DNA of 60,409 nucleotides from Nitricoxidireducens sp046726235 (GCA_046726235.1 JBKPAD010000014.1:1-60409), one strand, 5' to 3'. Counted from the stretch's first letter, positions 52,705 through 60,409 are shown. Notes: a model not told the origin generated them from the letters alone. Program-made: numbers and translations.

Positions 52705-53854
52705 GCCGCACCTGGAACGACAGCAGCGGAATGCCGGCGGCATCGAGCGCACCGGCGAGGCGCGGCGCATCGGCGCGCAAGCCTTCGGCGCTGGCATCGG
52801 CGGGCGTCGTCAGCGTCAGGTGGATGCCGGCCGGCGTCAGGCGCAGCGATGCCGAGACCTCGCCGAGCCGCGGCATCTCGAGGCGCAGCGTGGTGCGCCA
52901 GTCGACCGTCTCCGGGTCGCCGCCCTCACGGCGGCTGCCATCCTCGCGCACGACTTCCCAGTCCATGGTTTGGTTCGGCCAGACCTCGCCGTGCCAGACG
53001 ACGCGCTGGGTGGCCGCGGCGTCGAGCTGCTGCTGGACGAGCGGCCGGAGCTCTTCGGGGACCGTGTTGGCGACGGCGTTTTGCGTCGCCGGCGCGGGCG
53101 TCGTGGCAGGCGGCGCGGCTGCGGCTTCTTCGCCGCCGAACAGCGTCTGCATGAGTGTCTGTGGGGCTGCGGCGGGCACAGGAACTCCGGCGCGCATGGC
53201 AAGTTCCGGCGACGGTGCCGGCGTGGCTGCCGGCGTCGGCAACCCGTGCGCCGCGAAGGTCGCCGGTGCCGAGCGCTGGCCCTGCGGCTCGCGCAGCAAC
53301 TGCTCGGTCGGAAGCTTGCCCGCGACCCACTGCGCCTGGTGCGATTCGTAGAACAGGCCGCTCTGCGCAACGGCTTTCTGCAAAGCGGGCGCCAACTCGG
53401 CAGCGCTCGCCGGAGGCTGGGGCAGCACCGGCTGGCCGCGGTTCAATGGCGCAGGCTGCGGCGCTTCACCCTCCGCCGTCAGCAACTGGCCGATCATCTG
53501 GCCGGCGCGCGAGAGGTTGGCATAGGGATAGGCTTCCCCCGCGCCCTTGGCGGCCGCGGCGTCGGTCGCCACCTTCGCGATGACGACCTTCGGCGTGCGG
53601 TCGATGACGACGAGTTCGAGCGTGTCGCCCGATTTGGCACCTTCGGGCAACTGCAGCGTCAGCTGCTTGCCGGCGACGAGCGCGCGATACGTGTTGTCCG
53701 GCAGGACTTCCTGGATGCGCGCGGTGAACGTCTGTCCCGTCCGCAGTTCCGGCAGGTCGGACGGAAGCTCCGCAACCGGCGTTGTCGGCTGCAGCAGGCT
53801 CGCATCCGTCTGCATCCGCATGCGGATGCCGGCGTCGGGTGGGATCAGGACCAT
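52691..53854 (-). CDS. Second FliK-like hook-length control protein
   Basis: A 387-residue protein. The N-terminal region has TGQTFTARIQEVLPDNTYRA and LTLQLPEGAKSGDTLELVVI, a beta-rich block. The middle is Pro/Ala-rich; the C-terminal domain (about residues 290-385) contains WRTTLRLEMPRLGEVSASLR and LAGALDAAGIPLLSFQVR, the FliK_C pattern. Translationally coupled to the FlhB-like gene, it forms a FliK/FlhB-like pair. Whether it is a second ruler or acts in another export step is unknown. It is clearly distinct from fliK at 41984. Confidence 0.85.
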   Translation of the reverse strand: MVLIPPDAGIRMRMQTDASLLQPTTPVAELPSDLPELRTGQTFTARIQEVLPDNTYRALVAGKQLTLQLPEGAKSGDTLELVVIDRTPKVVIAKVATDAAAAKGAGEAYPYANLSRAGQMIGQLLTAEGEAPQPAPLNRGQPVLPQPPASAAELAPALQKAVAQSGLFYESHQAQWVAGKLPTEQLLREPQGQRSAPATFAAHGLPTPAATPAPSPELAMRAGVPVPAAAPQTLMQTLFGGEEAAAAPPATTPAPATQNAVANTVPEELRPLVQQQLDAAATQRVVWHGEVWPNQTMDWEVVREDGSRREGGDPETVDWRTTLRLEMPRLGEVSASLRLTPAGIHLTLTTPADASAEGLRADAPRLAGALDAAGIPLLSFQVRHGGE

Positions 53855-53917
53855 CGCGGTCCTCGCTCAACAGGAAAAGATGAGGAACGGTTCATGGTGG
53901 CGTTCGCCACCGCGGCG

Positions 53918-54253
53918 CTAAAACCCGCCGGCGCCGTATGCCTTCTCGACCTGGCGCTGACGCGTGCTGTCGCCGAGGAACTTGCGCACGTGTTCCATCC
54001 ATGGCTCGGTGTGGCGGCGGATCTCGGCGTCGTCGTCGAGAATGCGTTGGATCAGGGCGGCCTTGCTGACGCGTTCGCTGTCGCTCAGATTGCTGCCGTC
54101 TTCCGCCATCAGCCTGTTCCGCAAAGCGGCCACTTGCTGTTCGAGGTCGACCAGACGCTCCCAATCCTTGGTTCGCGCTGCCTCCACCATCATGGTGGAA
54201 AGGGTGCTCATCTGCTCGTACAACTCAATTTGGGAGGGCATGAGGAGCATCAT
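53918..54253 (-). CDS. fliT: FliT-like flagellar chaperone/regulator
   Basis: A 111-residue helical protein immediately after fliS (stop-start gap of two bases). YEQMSTLSTMMVEAARTKDW with ERLVDLEQQVAALRNRL fits the FliT helical core, and the C-terminal helix EIRRHTEPWMEHVRKFLGDS fits too. FliT chaperones the cap protein FliD. The family is weakly conserved, so position carries weight. In-frame ATGs at 54253, 54250 and 54241 are possible. The stop is followed by a hairpin GTGGCGAACGCCAC (about 53895-53909) without a U-tract. Confidence 0.8.
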   Translation of the reverse strand: MMLLMPSQIELYEQMSTLSTMMVEAARTKDWERLVDLEQQVAALRNRLMAEDGSNLSDSERVSKAALIQRILDDDAEIRRHTEPWMEHVRKFLGDSTRQRQVEKAYGAGGF

Positions 54254-54255
54254 AA

Positions 54256-54684
54256 CTACGCTGCCATATCCTTGGTTTTGGGATGAGCCGCCGGATTGCT
54301 GCCTATTTCGTCCCAGGCGCCGCGCAGTTCCTTGAGCAGGCGGGTGACCTCGTCCAGGATCGACGGATCGCACTTGATGTTCGCGAACTGGAGCCGCACG
54401 CCGATGTAGTCGTAGAGCGCGACCAGACGCTGCGCAATCTCGCCGCCTTCTGTGAGGTCGACGCTGTCGCGCAGGCCTTGCGCGATGATGCTGCTGGCCT
54501 TGAGGATGGACTGGCTCATGGCCATCTTGTCGCCATTGGCGAGGTGCGCGGATGCGCTCGTGACCGACAGAAGGGCACCGTCGAAGAGCATCAGGATCAG
54601 CTTGTGCGGATCCGCCGTTTCGACGCGCATGTCGAGTCCGACTTTTTCGTACGCTGCTCTCGGGTTGCTCAGTGTCTGGAACAT
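54256..54684 (-). CDS. fliS: Flagellin export chaperone FliS
   Basis: A 142-residue protein: AYEKVGLDMRVETADPHKLI, LMLFDGALLSVTSASAHLAN and LYDYIGVRLQFANIKCDPSI with a VTRLLKELRGAWDEI tail are diagnostic of FliS. It binds the flagellin C-terminus before export. I chose the ATG at 54684 (MFQTLSNPRAAYEKVG). It follows fliD by 16 bases, in a fliD-fliS-fliT unit. Confidence 0.95.
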   Translation of the reverse strand: MFQTLSNPRAAYEKVGLDMRVETADPHKLILMLFDGALLSVTSASAHLANGDKMAMSQSILKASSIIAQGLRDSVDLTEGGEIAQRLVALYDYIGVRLQFANIKCDPSILDEVTRLLKELRGAWDEIGSNPAAHPKTKDMAA

Positions 54685-54700
54685 GTGATTCTCCGTGCTA

Positions 54701-56695
54701 CTAGGAGTTGTTGGTCTGTGCCGAAATCGTGGCCAGTTGCTGTTGGAGGTACGACGACGTCTGCTGCATGGACGCAACCAGCTGGTCGAGGGAATTGAAC
54801 TGCGCGCGATACCGCTTCTCGACCTGCACGAGCCTCGCTTCGAGCGCCGAGCGCTGCCGGTCAAGGTCCTTTACCGAACTGTTGATGCCGTCGGTGCGGC
54901 TGGCGACAGTGCCCTTCTTGTCGAGGAAGCTCTGGAGGAGCGTGTCGAGCTTGTAGGCGATTCCTTGCGAGTACGTCACCGAACCGCGCTCGCCGGTGAT
55001 GCCGCCGTCGACTGAAACCTGGAATGCGGCGTTGCCGACGCCGGTGAGGATCTGTCCGGAACCGGTAGCCGCGACGCCGCCGATCTCGCCAGCCACATCC
55101 TGGCCGGAATGCGAGGTCGCGACGCCGAACAGTTCGCCGATGTTGCCGCCGCCGGTGATCTGCACGCTGGAACTCGCCCCGTACTTCGCCGAGGTGATCG
55201 TCAGCTTGCCGCCGGTATGGGTGACGGTGACGCTCTTCCCCGACGACGCGTAGGCGGTGTTGATCTTCGTCTGAAGATGGGCGACGAGGGTGTCAGCGGT
55301 GTAGGTGGCGTTGTCCAGCGTGATGGTCTTCGCGCTGCCATCGATGGACAGGGTCAGCGTGTGGTTGTCGTCGTCGATCACCGTGTCTGCGACGCCGGAG
55401 CCTTCCACGTATCCGCGCGCTGGCACCGTGGTGACCTTGATGCCGTAGGTGCCGGCCTTGGCACTCGATTCGGCGCTGACGTAACTGACCAGGCTGTCGC
55501 TCGTCGTGCCGACGGTGGCGAAGAGCGCGCCGACGTTCTTGGTCGAGTCCGCGAGAACGCTGCTGAGCTTGGTGGTATTGAGATCGAGCGTACCGTCGCG
55601 CTGGAAGGACACGCCGATGTCCGACAAGGCGCTCAAGCCGGCACTCGATTGCGTGCCCAACTGCTGGCCTATGGTCTGGCGCATCTGGTCCTGGATGCTG
55701 CGCAGGCCGGCGTCGCCGAGAAGCACGCCGCCCTTCTTGGTCTCGGCATCGTAGCCGCCGAGCTCCTTGATCGTCTTCGCCAGTTCGTTGTACGCCTTGA
55801 CGAAACCCTCGACCGCCGACTTCACACCGCTGGTGTCGCGCGAGACGGTGAGCGTCGTCGGCGTGTCCACGTTGGTCTTCAGCAGGCTCAGGGTCACGCC
55901 GGTAATCGCGTCCGACACGGTATTCGACGACTTCGTCATCGTGATGCCGTCGAGCTTGAAAACCGCGCTCTTGGCTTCGGACGTCACAGTAAGGTTTTCG
56001 CCGGAGCCGACGGCCGCTGTCGGATCGAACGCAAGCTTCGAGAGCCCATCGGTATCGGTGTTCGTGCCGCCCACGCCTTCGTCGACCACGATGCGCATCG
56101 AGTTGTCGGCGCCGCTGTCGTTGCTCGTCAGGACCAAGCGATATCCGCCGCCGTCGTTGACGATGCTGGCGGTCACCCCGGCAGAGGACGAGTTGATGGC
56201 GTCGCGGATGCCGTTGAGCGAACTGTTGGTCGCATCGATGGTGATCGACTTGGCAGTCTTGTTCTGGTTCGCGACGAAGGTGTTGGTGCCGCTCGTATAG
56301 GTGCCGAAATCAATCGTCAGCGTGCCCGTGCCGACCGATGCCGTTGGATCGGAGACGGCCGTGGCGGCCAGCTTCTGGGCCTGCGCCAGCGTCGTGACCT
56401 CGAGCTTGTAGGTGGCGGCCTTGGCGGCCGTGGTCGTCGTCGCCGTCGCTATCGTCGCGTCGGCCGCCGTCGCCTTCATGGTGTTGAACTTCGACGTCGA
56501 GTTCAGGCTCCTGACCGACGTTTGCAGGGAAGACAGGGCGCCCTTCAGCGTGCCATAGGCGGTGAGCTTCGACTGATAGGCGGCTTCCTTCTTGTCGAGC
56601 GCTTTGAGCGGCTGCGACTCGGCCGCCATCAACTTGGTGACCAAGCCGTTGATGTCGAGGCCGGAACCGATGCCGGGGGAGGAAAGGCCTGCCAT
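54701..56695 (-). CDS. fliD: Flagellar filament cap protein FliD
   Basis: Cap protein of 664 aa. The N-terminal part reads LSSPGIGSGLDINGLVTKLM and TYKLEVTTLAQAQKLAATAV, the C-terminal QRSALEARLVQVEKRYRAQF with NSLDQLVASMQQTSSYL. Central insertion modules enlarge it, one at about residues 441-515 (TLTLSIDGSAKTITL, YTADTLVAHLQTKIN, KLTITS), another earlier with SLNGIRDAINSSSAGVTASI and YRLVLTS. Similar modules occur in FlgE, FlgK and FlgL here. A weak sigma-28-like promoter lies upstream. Confidence 0.96.
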   Translation of the reverse strand: MAGLSSPGIGSGLDINGLVTKLMAAESQPLKALDKKEAAYQSKLTAYGTLKGALSSLQTSVRSLNSTSKFNTMKATAADATIATATTTTAAKAATYKLEVTTLAQAQKLAATAVSDPTASVGTGTLTIDFGTYTSGTNTFVANQNKTAKSITIDATNSSLNGIRDAINSSSAGVTASIVNDGGGYRLVLTSNDSGADNSMRIVVDEGVGGTNTDTDGLSKLAFDPTAAVGSGENLTVTSEAKSAVFKLDGITMTKSSNTVSDAITGVTLSLLKTNVDTPTTLTVSRDTSGVKSAVEGFVKAYNELAKTIKELGGYDAETKKGGVLLGDAGLRSIQDQMRQTIGQQLGTQSSAGLSALSDIGVSFQRDGTLDLNTTKLSSVLADSTKNVGALFATVGTTSDSLVSYVSAESSAKAGTYGIKVTTVPARGYVEGSGVADTVIDDDNHTLTLSIDGSAKTITLDNATYTADTLVAHLQTKINTAYASSGKSVTVTHTGGKLTITSAKYGASSSVQITGGGNIGELFGVATSHSGQDVAGEIGGVAATGSGQILTGVGNAAFQVSVDGGITGERGSVTYSQGIAYKLDTLLQSFLDKKGTVASRTDGINSSVKDLDRQRSALEARLVQVEKRYRAQFNSLDQLVASMQQTSSYLQQQLATISAQTNNS

Positions 56696-56718
56696 GATGA
56701 GTTCTCCTGTACTGTCCT

Positions 56719-56745
56719 ATAACGGCGGCGGCAAAGCTTCCTGTA
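56719..56745 (-). promoter_or_regulatory. Candidate sigma-28 promoter of fliD
   Basis: Minus strand: TACA (56745-56742), 15-base spacer, GCCGTTAT (56726-56719), compared with TAAA-N15-GCCGATAA. One mismatch in the -35 and two in the -10. It is 24 bases before the fliD ATG, leaving a short leader that still includes AGGAG. Tentative. Confidence 0.4.
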
Positions 56746-56802
56746 GGGTACTCCAGGCCGGTGCCAGAGGAAACGGGCTCCGGAGTGGCCTGCCGGAAAG
56801 CA

Positions 56803-56825
56803 ACGGGGGGCCTTTGGCCCCCCGT
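56803..56825 (-). terminator. Terminator after fliC
   Basis: A perfect 10-base stem, ACGGGGGGCC and GGCCCCCCGT, around a 3-base loop, 24 bases beyond the fliC stop. On the minus strand it is followed by TGCTTTCC, a weak U-tract, but the GC-rich stem is strong. It separates the fliC transcript from fliD. Confidence 0.8.
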
Positions 56826-56848
56826 CCGCCCAAGCAATTACCGCATGA

Positions 56849-59527
56849 TCACTGTTGCAGCAGCCTGAGCACCTGGTTCGGCAGGGCGTTGGCCTGGGCC
56901 AGCATCGCCACGCCGGCCTGCTGCAGGATCTGTGCGCGGGTCAGGTTGGCGGTTTCCTGCGCGAAGTCGGCGTCCTGGATCCGCGAGCGCGCGGCCGAGA
57001 CGTTTTCCGAGGTCGTCGTCAGGTTCGCCACCGTGGATTGGAAGCGGTTCTGCACGGCGCCGAGGTCGGCGCGGATCGAGTTGACCTGGGCGAGCGCGGC
57101 ATCGACGATCGAGATCGCGTCCTGGGCGCCCTCGGCGGTGCTGATGTCGACCGACGCCAGCTTTGCCTTCTCGCTGGATACCGATTCGCCGGCGAGCGTG
57201 GTGTTCAGCACGCCGCCCGAGGCATTCACCACGTTGGACGTGACCGAGAACGGACCGGCGACGGACTCGAAGGTGACCTTGCCGGCGATGACCGTCGAGT
57301 CGAGCTGGCCGCCTTCGGACACCGAGCCGCCGTCGATCAGGGACACCGCGTTGCCGGTGATGCCCGTCACGCTCATGGTCCTGGGTGTGGCGCTGACGCC
57401 GCTCGGATCGGTGATGGCCGCCGAGTGCTCGAAGTTCTCGATCTTGATGTCGTAGCCGTCGGAGCTGACCAGCTTCAGGCTGCCGGCCGTCGTCACTTCG
57501 GCCGTGATGCCCGTCGTGCCCGTGCGCTGGTTGATCGCGCTGGCAAGGGCGGACAGGTCGGATGTGGAGACCGATGCCGAAACGGTGACGGCGTCAGTGT
57601 TCGACCCGTAGAGGTTGAACGACACGCTGCCGTCGGCGGACAGGGCGCTCAAGGTGGCTTCCGAGCGGGCGTAGGCGGTGACGCCGGTGCTGCCGGAGAC
57701 GGCATTGACGCTGGCCGCGATGACCTTGGCGGAGGAGTTCGTCGCCACGATGATGTCTTCGTTGGCGAGGCCAGACACAGTCAGCGTCTGCGCGCTGACG
57801 CCGTTGCCTTCATTGACGCCGACGGTCGCCGTGCCCGCGGTGAGCGTCAGGTTCGTGCCGCTGCTGGCGCCGAAGGCAAACTGGTTCGCAGCCACGGACA
57901 TAAACTTGATGTTGTAGCCGGCATCGGCAGCGAGCGTTACCTTGCCGCGAGCCGAGAAGGAATCGTTGCCCGCTTCGACCAGGGGCTTATAGCTCCCGTC
58001 GAGGCCCGCGACGATGTCGGTAACGGTTACCGCCGCGTTGTCGGCCGTGACGGTTACTGCGCCGCCGGCACCCGCACCCGTACCTGCATCCGGCAGGCCG
58101 GTCATGCCGGTCGTATAGCCGGGTTGCAGAGATGCCGTGAGCGCCGTAGTGGTCGTGCCGTCACCGACACCGGCCGTCGTGTCCAAGATGACGTCGAAGG
58201 TGCCACCGCTCGAGCGCACGATATCGACGGCGGCGCCTGCCCCAGCGCGCGTCACCGTATAGCCGGCCCCAGCCAGCGTTGACGCGTTGGCGGTGAGCAC
58301 GTTGTAAATGGCGTCGTTCGTTAGGGCGGCAGTCGCGCCGGTCGCGAAGGTGAAGGGGCCAACACCGGTGAGCGCGATCGTTGCGCCGGCAAGACTGGTA
58401 TCGTTGGCGCTGAGAACGTTGATGCCGAATCGGGCCGCGACAGCATTGTCGGTCGTGGCGAAGGTATCCAGGTTGATGTCGACGCCAGACGCGCTTGCGA
58501 TCGTTATCATGTCACCAGTCGCGAAGTCGCTCGCGCCCTCCACGCTAAGGTCGGAGTTGTTGGCGGAACTGTTGACCGCCGCGACGGCTGTACCAAGCGC
58601 AGTGACGATGTTCGTGCGGGTGGCGGATGAGTCGGCCCCGATGGTGATGCTGACCGGCGCGGTTATGGTTCCGCCGTCGATCGAAAGGGTGAAGGACACG
58701 ACGTCGCCGGGGTTGGTCTGCGCATGTCCAAGCAGCGTCGTGAAGTCGAAGGTGACCGCGTTGTATCCAGCGGCCTCGATGCCTGCCGCCGCATTGAGGT
58801 TCGTGGCGATGGTCTTGGCGCTATCGGTGGCCGCGATAGTCACGTCGGCGGTTCCGCCGGACGCGTTGGTAATGCGCGCCGTCGTGCCGCTGGAGGCGTT
58901 GGACGTCCGAGCAGCCGCCAGGTCTGTATTCACGGCGGAGGCGCCCATCTTGCTGCCGTCGAGCGTCGTCGTGTTCGCGCCCTTCGCCGCACTGATTCGA
59001 GAGGTGACCTGTTCGGCGCCGAGAATCTCGCCGGAGGCGCCGGCCACTGACACCTGGATCATCTCGCGCGCATTGGCGCCGACCTGGAAGCTCTGCGTCG
59101 TGAAGCTGCCGTCGAGCAGCTTGAGGCCGTTGAAGTTCGTGGTGCTCGAGATGCGGTTCAGTTCCGACTTGAGCTGGTTGACTTCAGACTGTAGCGCACG
59201 GCGGTCCGTGGCGCTGTTGGTCGCGTTGGCGGACTGGATCGCCAGTTCGCGCATGCGCTGGAGAATGTTGCCGGTTTCCTGCAGGGCGCCTTCGGCCACC
59301 TGCGAGAGGGAGATGCCGTCGTTGGCATTCCGGGACGCCTGGTTGAGGCCGCGGATCTGCGACGACATGCGGTCGGAGATCGCCAGGCCGGCCGCGTCGT
59401 CCTTGGCGCTGTTGATGCGCAGGCCCGACGAGAGGCGCTGCAGCGAAGTCGCGAGGGCACCCTGCGAGGTATTCAGGTTGCGCTGGGCGTTCAGCGACGA
59501 GATGTTGGTGTTGATGACTTGAGGCAC
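56849..59527 (-). CDS. fliC: Flagellin FliC (892 aa, enlarged surface domain)
   Basis: Filament subunit. The D0/D1 ends are fully conserved: INTNISSLNAQRNLNTSQGA, LSSGLRINSAKDDAAGLAIS and RMRELAIQSANATNSATDRR at the N-terminus; NRFQSTVANLTTTSENVSAA, RIQDADFAQETANLTRAQIL and LAQANALPNQVLRLLQQ at the C-terminus. Between about residues 170 and 770 lies a very long variable region, Thr/Ala/Gly/Val-rich, with flagellin-IN-like blocks (for example NGVSAQTLTVSGLANEDIIV at about 575-594). At 892 aa it is well above the usual 300-550. A sigma-54 promoter and a palindrome lie upstream; a strong terminator follows. Confidence 0.97.
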   Translation of the reverse strand: MPQVINTNISSLNAQRNLNTSQGALATSLQRLSSGLRINSAKDDAAGLAISDRMSSQIRGLNQASRNANDGISLSQVAEGALQETGNILQRMRELAIQSANATNSATDRRALQSEVNQLKSELNRISSTTNFNGLKLLDGSFTTQSFQVGANAREMIQVSVAGASGEILGAEQVTSRISAAKGANTTTLDGSKMGASAVNTDLAAARTSNASSGTTARITNASGGTADVTIAATDSAKTIATNLNAAAGIEAAGYNAVTFDFTTLLGHAQTNPGDVVSFTLSIDGGTITAPVSITIGADSSATRTNIVTALGTAVAAVNSSANNSDLSVEGASDFATGDMITIASASGVDINLDTFATTDNAVAARFGINVLSANDTSLAGATIALTGVGPFTFATGATAALTNDAIYNVLTANASTLAGAGYTVTRAGAGAAVDIVRSSGGTFDVILDTTAGVGDGTTTTALTASLQPGYTTGMTGLPDAGTGAGAGGAVTVTADNAAVTVTDIVAGLDGSYKPLVEAGNDSFSARGKVTLAADAGYNIKFMSVAANQFAFGASSGTNLTLTAGTATVGVNEGNGVSAQTLTVSGLANEDIIVATNSSAKVIAASVNAVSGSTGVTAYARSEATLSALSADGSVSFNLYGSNTDAVTVSASVSTSDLSALASAINQRTGTTGITAEVTTAGSLKLVSSDGYDIKIENFEHSAAITDPSGVSATPRTMSVTGITGNAVSLIDGGSVSEGGQLDSTVIAGKVTFESVAGPFSVTSNVVNASGGVLNTTLAGESVSSEKAKLASVDISTAEGAQDAISIVDAALAQVNSIRADLGAVQNRFQSTVANLTTTSENVSAARSRIQDADFAQETANLTRAQILQQAGVAMLAQANALPNQVLRLLQQ

Positions 59528-59634
59528 GATGCTCTCCTTTCAACTCTTCAGTTCAGGTCACCCGTCGCCGTGCCGGCGAAGGGGGCGAGCATCCCGGCGA
59601 AGAAATGCTCAAGTTCTGCGTACGGCTGTCGTAT

Positions 59635-59650
59635 AGCAGCTAGCGTGCCA
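59635..59650 (-). promoter_or_regulatory. Sigma-54 promoter of fliC
   Basis: Minus strand TGGCACG-CTAG-CTGCT: GG is 59649-59648 and GC is 59637-59636, ten bases apart, the same form as the flgB promoter. The fliC ATG is 108 bases downstream of the -12 GC, giving a leader of roughly 95 bases. No sigma-28 site is visible for fliC. Confidence 0.85.
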
Positions 59651-59690
59651 GTCGCCTTTAGCAGTGAACTGAGAGGGAAACCTCGGGCTG

Positions 59691-59719
59691 TTTGCCGCTT
59701 GCAGGGCCGAAGCGGCAAA
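59691..59719. repeat. Inverted repeat upstream of fliC
   Basis: TTTGCCGCTT (59691-59700) and AAGCGGCAAA (59710-59719) are perfect 10-base arms around 9 bases. The arms hold the half-sites TTGCCGC and GCGGCAA of the 17-base palindrome, but facing the other way round. It lies between the fliC promoter and the palindrome at 59734, and could be an extra pair of binding half-sites or an RNA hairpin. Confidence 0.5.
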
Positions 59720-59733
59720 AGCTCGTTGGCATG

Positions 59734-59750
59734 GCGGCAATCATTGCCGG
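59734..59750. promoter_or_regulatory. 17-base palindrome upstream of fliC
   Basis: GCGGCAA-TCA-TTGCCGG, symmetrical except for the outermost base pair, about 85 bases upstream of the fliC -24 element. The same N3 spacing is seen in the four other intergenic copies. Confidence 0.55.
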
Positions 59751-59777
59751 GCCGAGGCCGTAATGACGGCGCAAAAG

Positions 59778-59803
59778 AAAAAGGCCCGCGGTGCGGGCCT
59801 TTT
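59778..59803 (-). terminator. Terminator after flaG
   Basis: Stem AAAAGGCCCGC paired with GCGGGCCTTTTT around a three- to four-base loop, followed on the minus strand by CTTTTGC. It lies about 20 bases beyond the flaG stop. Because both flanks are A/T-rich it could work in both directions, though no + strand gene precedes it. Confidence 0.85.
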
Positions 59804-59821
59804 AGGGGTGCTACGAAGTGC

Positions 59822-60169
59822 TTACGCTTTCTGACGCAACAGCAGTCCTTGCATCCTGTCGAGCGACTTTGCGATCTCAAGCAATTCCTTGGAAGGAATC
59901 TGGCGAATCATCTCGCCGGTCTTGGCATCGGTGACGCTGACGATCGTCTTGCCCGTATCGTTGTCGATCGAAAACTCGAGGCTGTTCGACACGGCGGGCT
60001 CAACTGTCCTTTTCACGGACTCGATCGCCTGTTGGACTTGTTCCTGACTGGGCTGCGGAGCAGGCGGCGGCGCGGCGCCGACCTTGACCGAAGACGGCGC
60101 GGACCCGGTTGGTCTGGGTGCGGCCGGCGTCGGCGCGGGGCCGGAACTGCCGATTGAATTGATTGCCAT
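59822..60169 (-). CDS. flaG: FlaG-family flagellar protein
   Basis: A 115-residue protein. The N-terminal half is Pro/Ala/Ser-rich; the C-terminal half SLEFSIDNDTGKTIVSVTDA and GEMIRQIPSKELLEIAKSLD is the FlaG domain. FlaG proteins influence filament length in some bacteria. The ATG at 60169 has AAGGAG at good spacing; upstream in-frame sequence lies in an intergenic hairpin. It sits between two flagellin genes. Confidence 0.93.
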   Translation of the reverse strand: MAINSIGSSGPAPTPAAPRPTGSAPSSVKVGAAPPPAPQPSQEQVQQAIESVKRTVEPAVSNSLEFSIDNDTGKTIVSVTDAKTGEMIRQIPSKELLEIAKSLDRMQGLLLRQKA

Positions 60170-60189
60170 GCTGTTCTCCTTGCCGGAAG

Positions 60190-60218
60190 GCGGTTGCGGA
60201 AGAGTACTCCGCAACCGC
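60190..60218 (-). terminator. Hairpin between the second flagellin gene and flaG
   Basis: Perfect 11-base arms GCGGTTGCGGA (60190-60200) and TCCGCAACCGC (60208-60218) around a 7-base loop, 32 bases after the stop of the upstream flagellin. There is no U-tract, so it may be a partial terminator or an RNA-stabilising 3' structure, letting some transcripts run into flaG. Confidence 0.55.
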
Positions 60219-60249
60219 TGTTCCTAACTCAGGTTAGCTCCTTACCCGA

Positions 60250-60409
60250 TCAGCCGCGGAGCAGCGTCAGGACCTGGTTCGGCAGGGCGTTGGCTTGCGC
60301 CAGCATCGCCACACCGGCCTGCTGCAGGATCTGCGCGCGGGTCAGGTTGGCGGTTTCCTGCGCGAAGTCCGCGTCCTGGATCCGCGAGCGGGCGGCCGAG
60401 ATGTTCTCG
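60250..60409 (-). CDS. Second flagellin, C-terminal fragment (5' part outside window)
   Basis: Open from the right window edge to a TGA at 60250-60252. The visible 52 residues (NISAARSRIQDADFAQETAN, LTRAQILQQAGVAML, AQANALPNQVLTLLRG) are the flagellin C-terminal D0 helix. The DNA is nearly the same as the 3' end of fliC (56855-57003), but the last residues differ: LTLLRG against LRLLQQ. The length of its variable domain and its promoter lie outside the window. Confidence 0.95.
   Translation of the reverse strand, partial: ENISAARSRIQDADFAQETANLTRAQILQQAGVAMLAQANALPNQVLTLLRG

Noticed and set aside
56731..56743. GG-N10-GC match on the minus strand upstream of fliD
   Set aside because: The elements (AGGAAG and GCCGCC) lack the conserved CAC and TTGC bases; the sigma-28-like site nearby is a better candidate.

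Overview
The window is an almost uninterrupted chemotaxis and flagellum supercluster from a high-G+C Gram-negative bacterium. Gene order (che - flhBAFG - fliA - motCD - flgNM/A - flgB to L - fliR to L - fliK - fliJ to F - flrBC - fliE - fliTS D C flaG), the P and L ring genes, the FlrB/FlrC pair and the large betaproteobacterial-style FliD and FlgL point to a Betaproteobacterium, probably of the Rhodocyclales; the genus cannot be read from this sequence. I saw no tRNA, rRNA, IS element, CRISPR or phage genes, and no gene-free stretch above 300 bases.

Region 1 (1-12156, + strand) is chemotaxis: the end of an MCP whose last residues form a CheR-tethering pentapeptide, cheR, cheD, cheB, an HsbA/HsbR-like partner-switching pair, a second MCP with a C-terminal cytoplasmic sensor, two tandem cheV genes, cheY, cheZ and cheA. 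There is no cheW. Region 2 (12275-20164, +) holds the export genes flhB and flhA, the number and placement genes flhF and flhG, the sigma-28 gene fliA and the stators motC and motD. Region 3 (20174-21769, -) holds flgA, flgM (with a textbook sigma-28 promoter) and flgN. Region 4 (21937-37556, +) holds rod, hook, ring and junction genes: flgBCDEF, a second hook gene, flgGHIJKL, and a lipoprotein coupled to flgL.

Region 5 (37566-48408, -) holds fliR,Q,P,O,N,M,L, then fliK, then fliJ,I,H,G,F: the export gate, C-ring, hook-length control and ATPase complex. Region 6 (48552-51496, +) holds flrB, flrC and fliE. Region 7 (51542-60409, -) holds a PilZ/YcgR-like brake, an FlhB-like small protein, a second FliK-like protein, fliT, fliS, fliD, a giant flagellin fliC, flaG and the 3' end of a second flagellin.

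Regulation can be partly read directly. GG-N10-GC (-24/-12, sigma-54) promoters lie before flgB, the second flgE, flgK, fliK, fliF, fliE and fliC. A 17-base palindrome (sGGCAA-N3-TTGCCs) occurs at five intergenic sites before flhB, flgB, flgK, fliF/flrB and fliC, and is my candidate for the binding site of the local activator FlrC. flgM has a sigma-28 promoter.

The most unusual content is in the structural parts. FlgE (647 aa), FlgK (963 aa), FlgL (943 aa), FliD (664 aa) and FliC (892 aa) are all long, and several share a similar beta-rich insertion module. FlgL carries its central domain in three copies. The operon has two hook genes (one short, one long), and the window also has two FliK-like proteins and a stand-alone FlhB C-terminal-like protein. 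This suggests a duplicated or modified hook-length and substrate-switch system.
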